Shown here piece by piece: positions 11,444 to 23,916 of a stretch of 64,000 nt of DNA. A program made the position numbers and the translations under genes. The notes below the pieces were generated by a model. That model was not told the DNA's origin. It was given only the letters and a program-made list of their open reading frames with translations, and did not search any database. The stretch is from assembly GCA_017607445.1 (NCBI GenBank), contig JAEVHH010000006.1, positions 1,550,001 through 1,614,000 of the forward strand. Direction: 5' to 3'. Position 1 is the stretch's first letter, and every line of letters begins with the position of its first letter. Origin of the DNA: Histoplasma ohiense (Eukaryota; Ascomycota; Eurotiomycetes; Onygenales; Ajellomycetaceae).

Positions 11444-12520
11444 ATTTGTTTTTTTATTATTGTTTTTCAAAAATTTTCTTAATTTAATATTTTTTTTCAT
11501 CATTGATAAATTTCAGTTCTGATTCTGCTAGAGCTTCATTTCTGCAGTTGTATAACTTCAATAAAAATATATAAAATACAGAATGAATACTTCTATATAA
11601 AGATAACAGTTTCAGTTTGTATACTTGTTTTTCAATGATATTCAGAATTTTGAAGAATTCAACATATTTATAATTCAGTTTATAAACTGAGTATAACAAT
11701 TAGATATTTTTTGCATTAAGTATGATATAATCATCTATTTTAAATTGTTGAAATTTATGTTTTGTATTGTAACAAATTTTCTATATTTATTATATCTTTT
11801 ATAGATTCTTGATAAGCTTATAATATTTTTTCTTGATATGTTTCACATAGCTAGCAGTATATATAGCAACTAATTGTGATGATTTATTGATATTAATTTT
11901 CAAATTAGATTGATATCTCATTAAGACTTCTGTGAATGTTATTTTAGTAGAGATATATTGAAAGATATTGTAAATAAACTGCACTAACAGTAGTCAGTGT
12001 GTTTAATTATTTTGATAATAATTGATAAAGTATTAGAGATAATGTTCTAAAATTTGATTTTATTGTTCTGTTTGATCATCTGTTTGAGAGTGAAAGACTG
12101 TTGAAAGTTTCTAGCATATATCTAGTATATAACAAAAAATAGATTCATAATGACTTGTAAACAGTGAATATCAATCAAATATATGATTTTTAGATACTCT
12201 GTAAATTGTATAAAATTTGAAATAAATGATTTCTGCTAGTTCATCAACTGTAATGTTTTTGATGCAAGAAATATAGATTGTAAACTTGATATATATATTC
12301 ACAATCACTAAAATTGCATTATAGATTTGATGAAGAAATGTAGAGACTGACAAGTCTGTAATAAAATCTATAGTAATGAATTTGAAAGAATTTGATGATA
12401 AGAGAATTGTACTCAATTCTTTATATTGTTTGTTCTGTTTTGACTTTATTCTTTGACAAGTATCACAAGTGAATATATAATCTTTGATATCTCTGACTAG
12501 CTTATGTCAATAGTATTTAT
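11444..12520 (-). mobile_element. Gypsy integrase fragment, different family (Gypsy-4)
   Basis: Very AT-rich minus-strand pol fragment. Recognisable pieces are the integrase core (ITIDFITDLSVS, then YNAILVIVNIYIKFTIYI, frame 12416-12171), the region around FTEVLMRYQSNL (11984-11799) and the integrase C-terminal barrel (YKYVEFFKILNIIEKQVYKL and HSVFYIFLLKLYNCR, frame 11699-11484). The pieces lie in order but in different frames, so frameshifts as well as substitutions are present. It is bounded by the Gypsy-1 LTR on the left and a hAT end on the right. Confidence 0.7.
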
Positions 12521-12660
12521 TCTGAGACTAGAATTATAATATAAATCATGTAAAGTGACTGATTTCATAAACACTATATGGGACCAGGACTAAGATATTT
12601 GAAAATGGGACTGAGGAAAAATTTGGTCCTGGTCCCATGCATGGTCACACGGCCAGTCTA
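12521..12660 (-). mobile_element. hAT element end (140-bp remnant)
   Basis: Matches the outermost 140 bases of the hAT family, ending in GGCCAGTCTA at 12660, which keeps the least decayed form of the terminal repeat. The rest of the element and any target duplication are missing. It sits at the border between the AT-rich repeats and gene island 1. Confidence 0.75.
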
Positions 12661-12722
12661 TCTTGAACACAGGCGCTGCCTGCATCCCTCTGAGACACTA
12701 AATTTATACATACATACATACA
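12661..12722 (+). repeat. Repeat R, 3' tail fragment
   Basis: Resembles the end of repeat R copy 1 (850-917): an ACACAG..GCTGCC..CTCTGAGA..TTAAAT-type block followed by a short tandem tail, here CATA units at 12704-12722. Less decayed than copy 1. It marks the left edge of the gene island. Confidence 0.5.
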
Positions 12723-13203
12723 TTCAGGGATATTGATGAACGGTACTAGTATGCATCCCGTTGTTTCTCTGCACGAACGTAAATGTTTTTCCTGCGATGT
12801 CCATGATCCACTGTTGAAATGCCGTTGCTCAGACGCTCCTTGTACAGCCTTCATATTTTCCAAATATTTCGTAGGCCATGGAGCGGATTTATTTTTGGCA
12901 GTGACATGTTTTTGATAGATACAAGCAGTGGTACAGAAAACGATTTCGACGCTTAAAATCGGCAGAAATCAATGTTGCTACCCTGGCCTTCAGGCTCCTA
13001 AAGTACAAGTACAGAACGTCTTTCCTTTCAATTTTCCATCACACTGCACCGCTAGCCCCAGGAACAGGGAAACAGAATGTGCATGCCTATCGAGTGAAAA
13101 GGTATGCCAATAAAAATAATAGTAGATTACAACAAAAAATATTTGCCATCCCCTCGTCACCTGTGTGTTTCTGTCTTCATCACATTTTTATTCTTCCTCA
13201 TTT
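12723..13203. other. 3' flank of the monooxygenase gene, no gene seen
   Basis: Sequence of normal base composition downstream of the minus-strand monooxygenase stop codon. Short open frames of about 60 residues occur on both strands, but none has codon structure, motifs or exon signals that I can support. It presumably contains the 3' UTR and terminator of the monooxygenase. Confidence 0.5.
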
Positions 13204-15043
13204 TTAGGATTTGGCATCGTCGTCCATAAGCGTCTTTTCCTTCTCGCTTATCCCTGTTCCAGCCGCCAACCTGGTCAAGGTAGCAGCAGCTAGCTCTGGC
13301 TTCCGCCCATGTCCGAATAATCGATATTGTGCGGGCGAGTTGATGCCGAAATACACTGCTTTCAGCACTGCGAAGGCACGGAATGGATTCGAGGTGACAA
13401 GTCTATGTAAAAGGCGGGCGAACGTGGGGTTCGCGTCGAGATCGGCAAGGAGGGAGTCGCAGTAGGGAAGGAAATGGACGTTTACTGTATGACGGTCGGA
13501 GACCACCATCTGAAATTCGGTGAGCAGGGTTTATTATGAGACAGCGATTTTTGTTTTGAGATATCGCTCCAGCACAGTAGAGAGAATGGGTGTACAACAT
13601 ATGAATGGAAAATGAAACGAGGATATACATACTGTTTTAGTTAAATTCGCCTGGTACTCTTTCACCTGCCGAGTCATCTCATCGGCTGACGGCAGTTTCA
13701 CTTTGCCTGTCACTATTCCCGATGCCCACCTTGCCTGGGATTCGGCAACGGGAAAAAGAGGCCCAGGTAATTCGACATAGCCGATAAAGAAAAGATTAGG
13801 GAACCGAGGAGAAACGACCAATTTATACAGGTCAAGCGTGTTTGGGGATTTCAAAATTGGATTGTCCTTCACATGGTAGGTTTCCTTCGGTAGGTAGGGC
13901 ATATCCATATGGTAACCAGTGCAGCAAATTACTACATCAACATCTAGCTCTGTACCATTGATGAGAACGAGAGAAGTTTCGGTAAACTGTTTCACACCCG
14001 CGCGATGGACTTTGACTTTTCCAACTTTAATGAACTCAATCAGATTGCTATGCACAGTCACGCTCGCTTGTAGTATTTTGTGGTCCGGTTTAATCACCTC
14101 TGGATGCTTGCCGATGGCAAAGTCCATTAGCTTTGCTTGGACCCATTGTGAAAGACTACCAGGTAGAAGTGTCTCAGCAATTCGATCTAGAGTTGCCCCC
14201 TTTAGGTTAGATAACGAAGAGACGCACATATTACCTGAGCCGAGAGGATCAAAAATAACTGGAAAACTTACTGTCATATGACTCGACTGGCTGACCGAGT
14301 ACATAGCGTGGTATAATCCACCCGCCTCTCCTCGTAACCATGTGCACCTCCTTTGCCACTGGAACCAGTTCGCACGCCAAATCCACAGCTGAGGAGCCGA
14401 AACCAATGAGGGCAACCTTTTTCCCCTCAAATCTGGCCGGTCTCCGGTACACATGGCTATGAAGAATCTCCCCTTGGAACGAACTCATACCTTCAAAATC
14501 AGGGGTTGAGGGGTAAGAATTATGTCCAGTACAAGCGAAGATGGCGTCATATTCCGATGTTTTTTGATCTGCACCCTTTTCCTCATGCACCACAGTCCAC
14601 CTCCCGTCTGGGAGTTGGTTGCAGGAGAGCACTTTGGTATTCAATTGTATATACTTTCCCAGTCCAAAGTGGCTGGCGTAGTCCTCTAGGTAATTTAGCA
14701 TCCTGCGATGGCTGAAATATGTCGGATATTGCGCAGGATCAATGGGGAAATCGCTATAACACGATGTATCACGGGCCGAGTTTAGAATCACTCCTTCATA
14801 GATGGAGGATACGGCATCGTCCGTTTCCGGGCCCGGGTCTTCATAGCGCCACTGCCCTCCGATTCCATTGCGTCCTTCGAATACAACAGCATCCAGGCCA
14901 TTGTCCAAGCATTCCTTGAGTGTGGTTAAGCCCGAGGGTCCTGTAAAGCTGTTTAGATTTGTTTCGTTGCAGGAGTGGGAAGATCAAACAGGTAGCTATT
15001 TTCACATACCACCCCCGATGATAGCAACTTTTTTCGCCGCCAT
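13204..15043 (-). CDS. Flavin-containing monooxygenase (four exons, 536 aa)
   Basis: Predicted NADPH- and FAD-dependent monooxygenase of the FMO family, which oxygenates soft N- or S-containing substrates; the actual substrate cannot be read from sequence. Exons: 15043-15010, 14940-14272, 14234-13633, 13509-13204 (stop TAA); the total is 1611 nt and closes in frame. Introns start GTATGT, GTAAGT and GTATGT and end CAG; intron 2 is only 37 bp and should be checked. Motifs: FAD-binding GGGPSG at residues 10-15 (created by splicing intron 1), the FMO identifying motif FQGEILHSHVY at 166-176, NADPH-binding GFGSSA at 191-196, and CTGYHMDMPYLP in exon 3. The start gives the expected few residues before the FAD motif. 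It is the only gene of island 1 and has no frame damage or decay, unlike its surroundings. Confidence 0.93.
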
Positions 15044-15772
15044 GGGTTGAAAGCTAGGTTGAATTTTTGTGTTGATATAGCGCTAGATGGAAGTCTCGAA
15101 GGGGTATAGGGCAGAAAAAAGGCCAAGGACAAAAAACAAATGAATTAATGAATAAAACCGAATCAAAACTAATAGAACTTCCCAGCGGCCTCAAATATAA
15201 AGTTTCAGTAACGTATTGCAGAGAAAAGAGACATAAGAGAAAACAAAAATGGGTATAATGAGCGTGATATGTTACAGTAGAAAACAGACAGACGATAAAA
15301 GATGAAGCCAAAGGCAGATTGCAGCGGAGATTGCAATTATCCCAGCCTCACTTCACCCAAAAGAGTGACCCGTATTCCGGCCCGTGTTGATTGGTGCATT
15401 TTGCGAGCAGCTCGACGCCGCTAGGACATTGCCAGCGACTCCTTCATATACAGGGAGCCTTGTTTGGTGAAGGCTGAACCTGTCCGCCAGATGTCGGGAA
15501 TTTTCTAATGTCAGCAAGCTGCCTATGACCCAATGAACTCTATTCCTCAACGGATTGGAATTTCCGATGCATACACAGTACTACACAGTGATATGCCAGG
15601 TATATAAATAGTAACAATTTTAAAGCCCGGTTGGTCCCTGTGTTGTTGGCGTACTTAGGTAAAGCTTAGGTTTAGCTAACTAGTAATTGTAGTAGTAATA
15701 GTAATAATAGTAGCTAATCACTAAGAAGGAAAAGAAAGAGAAAAAAAGATATGTGAAATACATGCATTCATA
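15044..15772. other. 5' flank of the monooxygenase gene
   Basis: Normal-composition sequence upstream of the minus-strand gene, so it should hold its promoter and 5' UTR. No supported coding region is seen; short frames at 15054-15311 and 15353-15550 lack motifs. Near 15660-15715 the sequence becomes low-complexity (TAGTAATAGTAATAATAG type) before the hAT end at 15773, marking the island's right border. Confidence 0.5.
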
Positions 15773-16627
15773 TAGACTGGCTGTGTGACCATGCATGGAA
15801 TTGAGACTAAATATTTCTCCAGTCTCATTATCAAATTTCTTAGTTCTGATCTCATATAGTGTTTATTAAATTAGTCACTTTACACTGTTTATATTATAAA
15901 TCTAGTCTCAGATCATGTTCTTCTTATAAATTACTGATTCTAATCCCATTTGATCCCATTTTACAAAATGGGATCAAATGGGACCATGATTTACTCTATA
16001 GATGATATAATGCTATAAATGTTATCAAAAATCATTATCTATCAAAAGAAGTTTAGTGTATTTATACTCTAGTTCTATTTTGAACTAGTAATGATAGTGA
16101 TAGATAGATTCACTGCAGTAGATAGATTGACAGCAATAGATTGACAGTGATAGATTAGCAGCGATAGATTAGCAGCGATAGATTAACAGCAATAGATAGA
16201 TTGACAGTGGTAGATAAATTGACAGTGATGAATAGATTCGCCGCGGTAGATAGATTGGCAGCGATAGATTAGCAGCAGTAGATAGATTGACAGAGGTAAA
16301 TTGATTAACAGCACTAGATAGAGATGATATCTCCATCAATCATATCATCAGATTGATATCTAGATATGTATTATATAATCATCAGAACAGAATCAAACCT
16401 CAATCAAAATTATAATCAGTCTCAGATCATGTTCTTATTTTTGATAGTCAGTTACTTTATATAAAATATTAAGATTTATTAGTTTCATTTCATTTATATT
16501 CTAATAATTCTAGTCACTTTACACTCTCATTCTGATTCTGATCTCACTGGAAATCACATTGAGAAATGGACTGGGATTAAATCAAATCAAATCAAATATG
16601 AAATTCATGATTTCATCAGTCAGTCTA
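15773..16627 (+). mobile_element. Non-autonomous hAT element, copy 2 (short core)
   Basis: Begins TAGACTGGCTGTGTGACC at 15773 and ends CAGTCAGTCTA at 16627, 855 bp, with the shortest minisatellite core of the near-complete copies (about 16105-16325). Subterminal blocks and the central hairpin match the other copies. The flanking 8-mers differ (CATTCATA and AGTATTTG), so a target duplication is not visible. The left flank is the gene island and the right flank a gene X fragment, which suggests recombination between hAT copies. Confidence 0.8.
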
Positions 16628-17487
16628 AGTATTTGATTATAGCAGCATTTCAGAAAGTGTGTTTTCATATTCTGCTATTACATCAGTGCTATTTTCACTG
16701 AGCAAAGATCTTGATGTGTTACTTGAATTGATCAATAATACAGATGAAAATAAAGAAGTGAACAGTTTTATTAAAGTATTAGAAAGAAATACAACAGTAT
16801 ATTACTGTTATTATATTCAACATTTAACAACATTCTCTCATCATCATTGTGAGTCTGCTGAGAATCAATATAAAAAATGTAAGCACTGTTTGATGATAAA
16901 GCATGCTTGCATTCTGATAAATCATTATTCAGATATTTTACAGCATATAGCATTAATTTATATTAGATGTCAGTAGATACTGTTGAATTGACTCAGACAG
17001 TTATCAATACAGTTGAAAATCTAATTATCACTAATATAAACACTTCAAATATTAATATTTTACAGAGTATTGTGATAGCTGTGATTAAATTTTTTACTGT
17101 GAAGATTCAGAAGATTCAATAAAACAGTTTTTCTGAAACTTCAGCTGAAACAGTAATTGATGAAATTTTAGTAACTATATCATCAATTATAGCTCTCAAA
17201 TCATTGTTGAAATATCATGTTTTATCAGTTGAGAAAATTTAAGATAATAAACAGATTTGTCTTGATAACAATTTCTTGAATAACATTGATCAAGCTAAGA
17301 CAGATCTGTTTTTAATTTCTGAGCAGAATAAATATATTCAGCAGTCATTGTTATTTTCTTCATTTTCATTTACTGACTGATTTCTGATAGATTTTATTAA
17401 ACTATTTTAAGTACTTCTGATGATATATATATGCAATTGATTCTATCAGAGGAATTTCTAAGATCTTTTAAACTCTGCTTGATGATT
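16628..17487 (+). pseudogene. Gene X fragment, third copy
   Basis: Aligns with the second half of the unknown gene at 54704 onward: FSYSAITSVLFSLSKDLDVL, then HHHCESAENQYKKCKHCLMI near 16830-16900. An intron-like stretch ends in TATTAG at 16959-16968, and a third exon starts MSVDTVELTQTVINTVENLI. Exon 3 stays open past the point where the two Gypsy-2 copies carry an extra T (near 17300), reading on as LISEQNKYIQQS. It lacks exon 1 and the start of exon 2 because the hAT copy at 15773-16627 lies there. Confidence 0.7.
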
Positions 17488-19424
17488 ATTATTATTATTC
17501 TTTTATTATACTTCTATATAGTCAAAAAAAAAGACTTGATGGGGGACAAATCTACAGCAGATGATGAGATGATTGAGATGTGTGATGCATAATATGTTTT
17601 AAATGACAATAATAAGAAAAACACAGCAATCAAGAAAACAACTGCAGCAATCAAAACACTGAATACAATTCTTGAAAAAGAAGAAAACAATAAGAGAATC
17701 AATGAAAAGAGAAAAAAGATTATTCACAGAGCATTGAAACTGACACACACTGTCAAAGCAGATATATTTGACACACTGATGAATAGAGTTAAACATACAT
17801 TGAATGCACTGAGCAGTACAGAAATGTGCAACAAGAATGAAAGTTCATTTATCTAAGTAAAGATATCAGCAAAAAAAGAAATACTGATCAAATCAGTGCA
17901 TTCAAAAGTGATATATGAACTGATCATCTTCAGAAAGAAATGCAACAATATCTCAGAAGCAAATTGAATTTCAGAGATTATAATCACACAGACAAATGAA
18001 GCAATCAAAAAAATAATTAAAAAAACAATGATAACAGTCAGATATCTTCTCAATGATGATGTGATATTTATTCTAGACAATACTGACATCAAGACTGATC
18101 TGCTAAGCAGCAATAGCTGAGTGCATTACTGAGAAGACAAAGCACAACTCAGATATAAAAACTATTCAATTCTGATAAAAAATGTCTCACTCAAGACTCT
18201 AAGCTAAAACTATATAGAACAAACAATAGAGAACATCTACAGACAAAACTCAGATCTAAAAAACAAAATAGTAATATACAAAGTCAATAAAAGATTTATA
18301 AAGCAGCAAAAATCATATAGTAGTATTATTATCAATATTGCTGCATTATAGTAGATCAATCTGATGATGAGTAATGAGCTAATACTAGACAGTGAATACT
18401 GTATAATGAAGATCTTTCACAAAGAGGCAGTAGTAATCAAATACTTCAGCTATCAGTAATATAAATATATTGCAAAATTCTGTTGTAAAAGATAGATATG
18501 TGACTACTGTGAAAAGAAAGATCACAATGATAAAAGTTGTTCAGAAGTAATAAAGAGAAGTAAGTCTAAATATATCAACTACAGTGAAAAACACTCTGTC
18601 TGACACTCAGAATGCTTAAAATACAAACAAACAGCAGAAAATACACAGTAAATATTTGAGAACAGACTCAAAACATTTAAGATATCAGTATTGAACTTGA
18701 AAGAGTGAATCATTATATCAAGAAAATACAATAAATCTCAGAGAAAGAAGACAGAGAACACTGTATTTAGAGCTGACAGACTCTCAGAAATAGTCAAAAC
18801 AGACAGATTGTAAAAAAATACAATGATCAACTATATTCAGATAAATAAAAGAGCAGTAAGAAAGAGCAGAGTGAAGATTCTATCTAATACAATAAACAAC
18901 ATTGAGCAGAATGCAATCAATATAAAATTATAAATGAAAAACTCAAAATTCTGTAATACAATATGCACAACTCAAACAGAGTCATATCTACACTACTGAT
19001 AAAATTTGAAATGACATTAAATTATAATATTATTGTCATTCAAGAATCTTGACTCAAACAGTAGTTATATATAGAAACAAGCTGCTTTATAGAATATAAG
19101 TTCTGACAGATAGAAATAGATAAGAAAAACATGAAAGTATGTTTTCTGATCAATAAAAACATAGCAATCACAGTATGAAGAGTGAAGAGAATCTCTGAAC
19201 TCATTGTAATAATGACTCTGAAAACAGACAGAGATATAATTGAGATTGTCAATGTCTATTCTAGATTATCAGAAAACTACTGAGTAGTATCAGAGGATTC
19301 TTCAATACACAAGCTGTAAGAGATGATAAGTAAGATGAAGAGAATGTTTATAATACACAGTCAATGATCAGATATATGACTAGCTGAACTGATAATGCTG
19401 AGAAACTTCAATATGCATCATCAT
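17488..19424 (+). mobile_element. LINE (Tad-like) 5' half, copy L4: ORF1 and endonuclease start
   Basis: Plus-strand non-LTR element. ORF1 begins near 17538 (MGDKSTADDEMIEM), is rich in Lys, Glu and Ile, and carries a CCHC knuckle CDYCEKKDHNDKSC near 18498-18540, then a second Cys/His cluster (HSVWHSECLKYK-like, about 18590). ORF2 starts near 18930 and shows an APE-type endonuclease: segments resembling NVYSRLSENY (near 19250) and a decayed GDFNLHH motif (RNFNMHHH, 19400-19424), where a hAT copy abuts. Frames are broken by TGA and a few shifts. Just upstream, 17488-17530 looks like an inverted LINE tail (ATTATTATT). Confidence 0.75.
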
Positions 19425-20728
19425 TAAACTGACTGTATGACCATGCATGAGACTGAGACTAAATATTTCTCCAGTTTCATTATCAAATTTCTTAGTTCTG
19501 ATTCTATATAGTGTTTATTAAATTAGTCATTTTACACTGTTTATATTATAAATCTAGTCTCAGATCATGTTCTTCTTATAAATTACTGATTCTGATCCCA
19601 TTTGATCCCATTTTGTTAAAATGGGACCAAATGGGACCATGATTTACCCTATATAGATGATATAATGCTATGAGTGTTACCAAAAATCATTATCTATCAA
19701 AAGAAGTTTAGTGTATTTATGCTCTAGTTCTATTTTGAACTAGTAATGATAGTGATAGATAGATTCACTGCAGTAGATAGGTTGGCAGCGATAGATTGGC
19801 AGCGATAGATAGGTTGGCAGTGGTAGGTTGGTTGGCAGCAATAGATAGATTCGCCGCGGTAGATAGGTTGGCAGCGATAGATTAGCAGCGATAGATTAGC
19901 AGCGATAGATTAGCAGCGATAGATTAGCAGCGATAGATTAGCAGCGATAGATTAGCAGCGATAGATTAGCAGTGATAGATTAGCAGCAATAGATTAGCAG
20001 TGATAGATAGATTGGCAGCAGCAATAGATTGGCAGTGGTAGATAAATTGGCAGCGATAGATAGATTCGCCGCGGTAGATAGGTTGGCAGCGATAGATTAG
20101 CAGTGATAGATTAGCAGTGATAGATTAGCAGCAATAGATTAGCAGTGATAGATAGATTGGCAGCAGCAATAGATTAGCAGCAATAGATTAGCAGTGATAG
20201 ATTGGCAGCGATAGATAGATTGGCAGTGGTAGATAAATTGGCAGTGATAGATAGATTCGCCGTGGTAGATAGGTTGGCAGCGATAGATTAGCAGTGATAG
20301 ATTGGCAGTGATAGCTTAGCAGCGAGGGATAGCTTAGCAGCGAGGGATAGCTTAGCAGCGAGGGATAGCTTAGCAGCGAGGGATAGCTTGCAGCAATAGA
20401 TTGGTTGACAGCACTAGATAGGGGTGATATCTCCACCAATCATATCATCAGATTGATATCTAAGATATGTATTATATAATCATCAGAACAGGATCAAACC
20501 TCAGTCAAAATCATAGTCAGTCTCAGATCATGTTCTTATTTTTGATAGTCAGTCACTTTATATGAAATATCAAGATTTATTAGTCTCATTTCATTCATGT
20601 TCTAATAATTCTAGTCACTTTACACTCTCATTCTGATTCTGATTCCACTGAAAATCACACCAAGAAATGGACTGGGATCAAACCAAATCAAATCAAACAT
20701 GAAATTCATGATCCCATCAGTCAGCCTA
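19425..20728 (+). mobile_element. Non-autonomous hAT element, copy 3
   Basis: Starts TAAACTGACTG (decayed TAGACTGGCTG) at 19425 and ends CAGTCAGCCTA at 20728, 1304 bp. The core minisatellite at 19758-20405 is built of AGCAGCGATAGATT (14 bp) and AGCAGCGAGGGATAGCTT (18 bp) units. Flanking 8-mers differ (ATCATCAT and TTTATACT). The left flank is LINE endonuclease and the right flank is Gypsy-2 pol, again a chimeric junction. Confidence 0.85.
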
Positions 20729-22009
20729 TTTATACTATATTATAAGTATTTATATTTGATTATTTTAATGATTTTATCATATTCAAAATAATCATCTTGA
20801 GAATTATTATGATTTATTTTCATTATTTCATATTTTATAGTTTTGTTTTACAGTATATAAACTTTATTATCTTTTCTGAGTAGATTATTTTTATCTACTG
20901 TTTAGATTGAATAATTATCTACACTAGTATTATTCATCTCTAATTTTCTGTAAAGTTTAGATATATCAGTATCTCTATTCTAAATTTATAGTAAAAGTTC
21001 AATAATAGATTCAGCTATCTCTTCACAATAAACTATTTCAGATTCAAATATTTTGACAGTTAAAATTTATAATATCAGAGTCTCTAAATTTAATTCTATA
21101 ACATCTGTAATTTTATTTTCATTCACAAATGTATTCTTTATTCTGCAGAAGTTGTTGTCATCAACAACTATAGATTTTTTCATTCAATAATTTTCATTAA
21201 TTTACAGATTTTTTCATATTATTTTGATATATTAATCTAATTTTGTATTTTCTTTTATCTTTAATGATTTAAAGATTCTTTTATACAGCTTTTTTTACAG
21301 AGTAGAGAGCTCTGTTAAAAGAGTTATATATTTTATAAAATTCAAACAATGATTTGATGCATCTGTGAGATTATTTTTTTCAGAATAATACTTCATTTCA
21401 AAATCAAATACTGAGAGTATTTTCATTCAGCAAATCTGATATTCATTTAGCTGCTTCATTGTCATGAAATACTGAAAATTAATATAGTCAGATAAAACAG
21501 TTATTGAATGTCTGTTATTATATAGATAATGATATCATTGTTTAAAAGTTTCTACAATCAGTAATATTTCTAAATCATATATTTGATAACATCTTTCTAC
21601 TTCTGTGAGTTTTCTGAATCAAAACATAATCAGATGTCAGTGATCATTATTCATTAATTATAATATTACTGTAGTGATTGCAATATCAGATTCATTCATT
21701 TCTATACAGAGTTTTCACTGCAGATCAAAGTGAATCAACATCAGTGCTTTTGTAAAGCATTTTTTTAACTATAGAATTACATGCTTGCAATTTTCATTCA
21801 ACTGAACAGATGCATTATTCTTCCCTCTTTTCATTTCATAATCTTTTAACAACTCAGTCAGAGATGCTGTTATTATTGAGAACTTGTATATAAATTATTG
21901 ATAGAAGTTGATGAATTCTAGAAACATTTGCAATTCATTTATTGTTTGCAGTTCTGATCAATCTAGAATTGTGTTGACACAGTATTTTTCAACATTTGCG
22001 AGTAGTTGT
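20729..22009 (-). mobile_element. Gypsy-2 pol fragment (integrase, RNase H, end of reverse transcriptase)
   Basis: Co-linear with 57083-58335 of the full-length Gypsy-2: the same blocks around the zinc-finger/RNase H spacer, the NPADVSSHC-type RNase H end and the reverse transcriptase end. It is more AT-rich than the full copy, with only short open frames. It ends where a truncated Gypsy-1 LTR begins. Confidence 0.75.
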
Positions 22010-22270
22010 AAGGATCTCTTATAGAGAGAAGATCAGAGTGGAAGAACATTAAGAGCTACACAGAAGAATTGTTAGAAACTATACAAGCACAGAGCATGGG
22101 GTGAAAGAGCATCAAGAGTTATGCAGAAGAATTGTTAGAGACTACATGAGTGCAGAGCACAGGGCGGAAGAACATCGAGGGGTACATGGAGTCACAATGA
22201 CAGGGACGAGTGGGTGCAGGAGGGGAGTTGGTTGCGTAAGTTAACTACTGACGGGTGCTAACCCGTCACA
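22010..22270 (-). repeat. Truncated Gypsy-1 LTR, little decayed
   Basis: Matches the right two thirds of the Gypsy-1 LTR and ends at the ..GCTAACCCGTCACA terminus (22270). It keeps GG and CG dinucleotides, for example GACGGGTGCTAACCCGTCACA-type sequence, where other copies read AA/AG or CA/TG. It is therefore the best ancestral reference for the family in this window. It forms the left edge of gene island 2. Confidence 0.8.
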
Positions 22271-23916
22271 TAGACATTAATTCACACATCAAGCATATAT
22301 ATAGTAGGGGCAGCCTGCCCCTATCACCCCCTTTCTGGGCTGGGCAAACGAACCTCTAAATCCGAGGGGATGAAGGCATCTCTAATTGCTTCAAAGGGTT
22401 GGACAGCTCAGGCGCAACACTCTATAGCAGGAGCTTCATGAAACATGGAGCTGGGACACGACAGAGCAAGAAGCTCAGAAAGCCATGCTCTTAGATATTA
22501 TATATCATCGGTATACATCATCATCCATATATCATCGATATATTTTGATTCCATTGCTAGATATCGATAGACATCATTGGTATATATCATTGCTGGATAT
22601 CATTTATTCAACCAGGTCAGTAGATAGATCGGCAGGTAGTTAGGTAGTCAGCTAGTCGGTTGAGGTGGTCTGAACTCCTGGTTTGTATCTGAAGTCGCAG
22701 TTCGTGGAGCTGTTAAGCACGCATGAAGGGTTTGGCCCAGTTGTCAGAGTATAGAACAGTCCACAGATACTCGGCGCAGAACAACATGCCCGCAAGGTCC
22801 AAACTGCAAGGGGACAAACCAGGCACAACGACAGACAATGCAGCTGCCTTTCTCTCGATCAGTTGTTGTCAACTCTGGTATCACAGGCTCACGGTAGCCC
22901 GGATCCTCAGCATGCTTTTTTTTCCTCAAGGGCGACAACAAGCTGAGGGTCGACATTACTGAGATCCCCATATATCTCAAACAGTTGCGTCCGATGGGTC
23001 ATCTTCTTACTTTTTTTTTTTTTTTTTTTTTTTGCAGAACAAGCTCGGAATCGAGAGTGGGAGGATTCAACAGATGGTACAAGAGAGGTATCGGGAGGCC
23101 ACAGCTAGCTGGCTCAGAAGAGAGAGCTGAAAAGAGAAAAAGCCAGGGAGAAAAGAAAGAAGGGTTGATGCTTGTGTTATTTCTTGTGAAGGTCACTGGG
23201 GTACAAAAAGTCTTGACGCGATGCATGGATTTTGCAACTCTCCGCTCAGTGACCAAATAAAATGATGAACACTGCGTGAAACCTCTAAAAAAATATTCCT
23301 GAATCTCCGACAAGCCTTTCAAACGCCCTGCACTGTGAACAAGTCCGCAAGAATATGATTTCATCAAGCTGATTCTATCAACTTTAGTATTCCTCCGGTT
23401 CATCCCTGGTGATGATGGTTCTTCTGTAAGTGTTCTTGAGAAGAACAGCAAAATGAACATGAGCAAGCCTTAGAGTCAGCACTGCTTGTATGAGATTTGG
23501 AGTGTGAAACAAGTCGACATCCGCCTTGCGGGCCCAATTCCGGGGGCGAAAGATCTCTCCTATGCTCATAACAACAAACCATGTTCAACCCTTCTTACAA
23601 ACAAAGCCTCGGGGAAGACGCGTCGCACTTGGCCAGATTTGGCTTTCTTCGGTCCATGTAAAACTACTCAGGCAAAGAAAGGCATTGTTCAAAATGTGAA
23701 ATGCAGTTTTCACTCAGGGAAGAAATCCCTTCCATCTAAGGGGTGAAAACAAGAATGGAATTGTTTTACAAAAAAAAAAAAAAAACGAACGAAATATCCT
23801 TCTTAAATGCCACACCAGTCCAAATGCTGCTACATTCCTCTGCTTCTGCTCATCCTGCTATGAAATCAACCAGACAGCCCTCTCTCGTCGTGCCATGGCT
23901 GAGAGAATACAGCCCT
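22271..23916. other. 3' flank of fumarase gene, no supported gene
   Basis: Normal-composition DNA between the LTR and the minus-strand fumarase stop. Visible are a 15-base palindrome GGGGCAGCCTGCCCC near 22306, degenerate ATATATCAT repeats at 22490-22605, a run of 23 T at 23011-23033 and a run of 16 A at 23770-23785. A 155-residue frame at 22999-23466 (minus) crosses the T run and has no recognisable domain. An unrecognised gene in this 1.6 kb cannot be excluded. Confidence 0.5.

Noticed and set aside
13919..14281. 120-residue plus-strand frame
   Set aside because: It is the complement of monooxygenase exons 2-3; the minus-strand gene has all family motifs.
20188..20439. Open frame starting MVEISPLSSAVNQ that recurs at 3474 and 27675
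   Set aside because: It is the hAT minisatellite read in one frame; the same peptide appears only because the repeat is the same.
22999..23466. 155-residue minus-strand frame downstream of fumarase
   Set aside because: It runs through a 23-base T tract giving a Lys run, has no recognisable domain and no exon signals that I can support.
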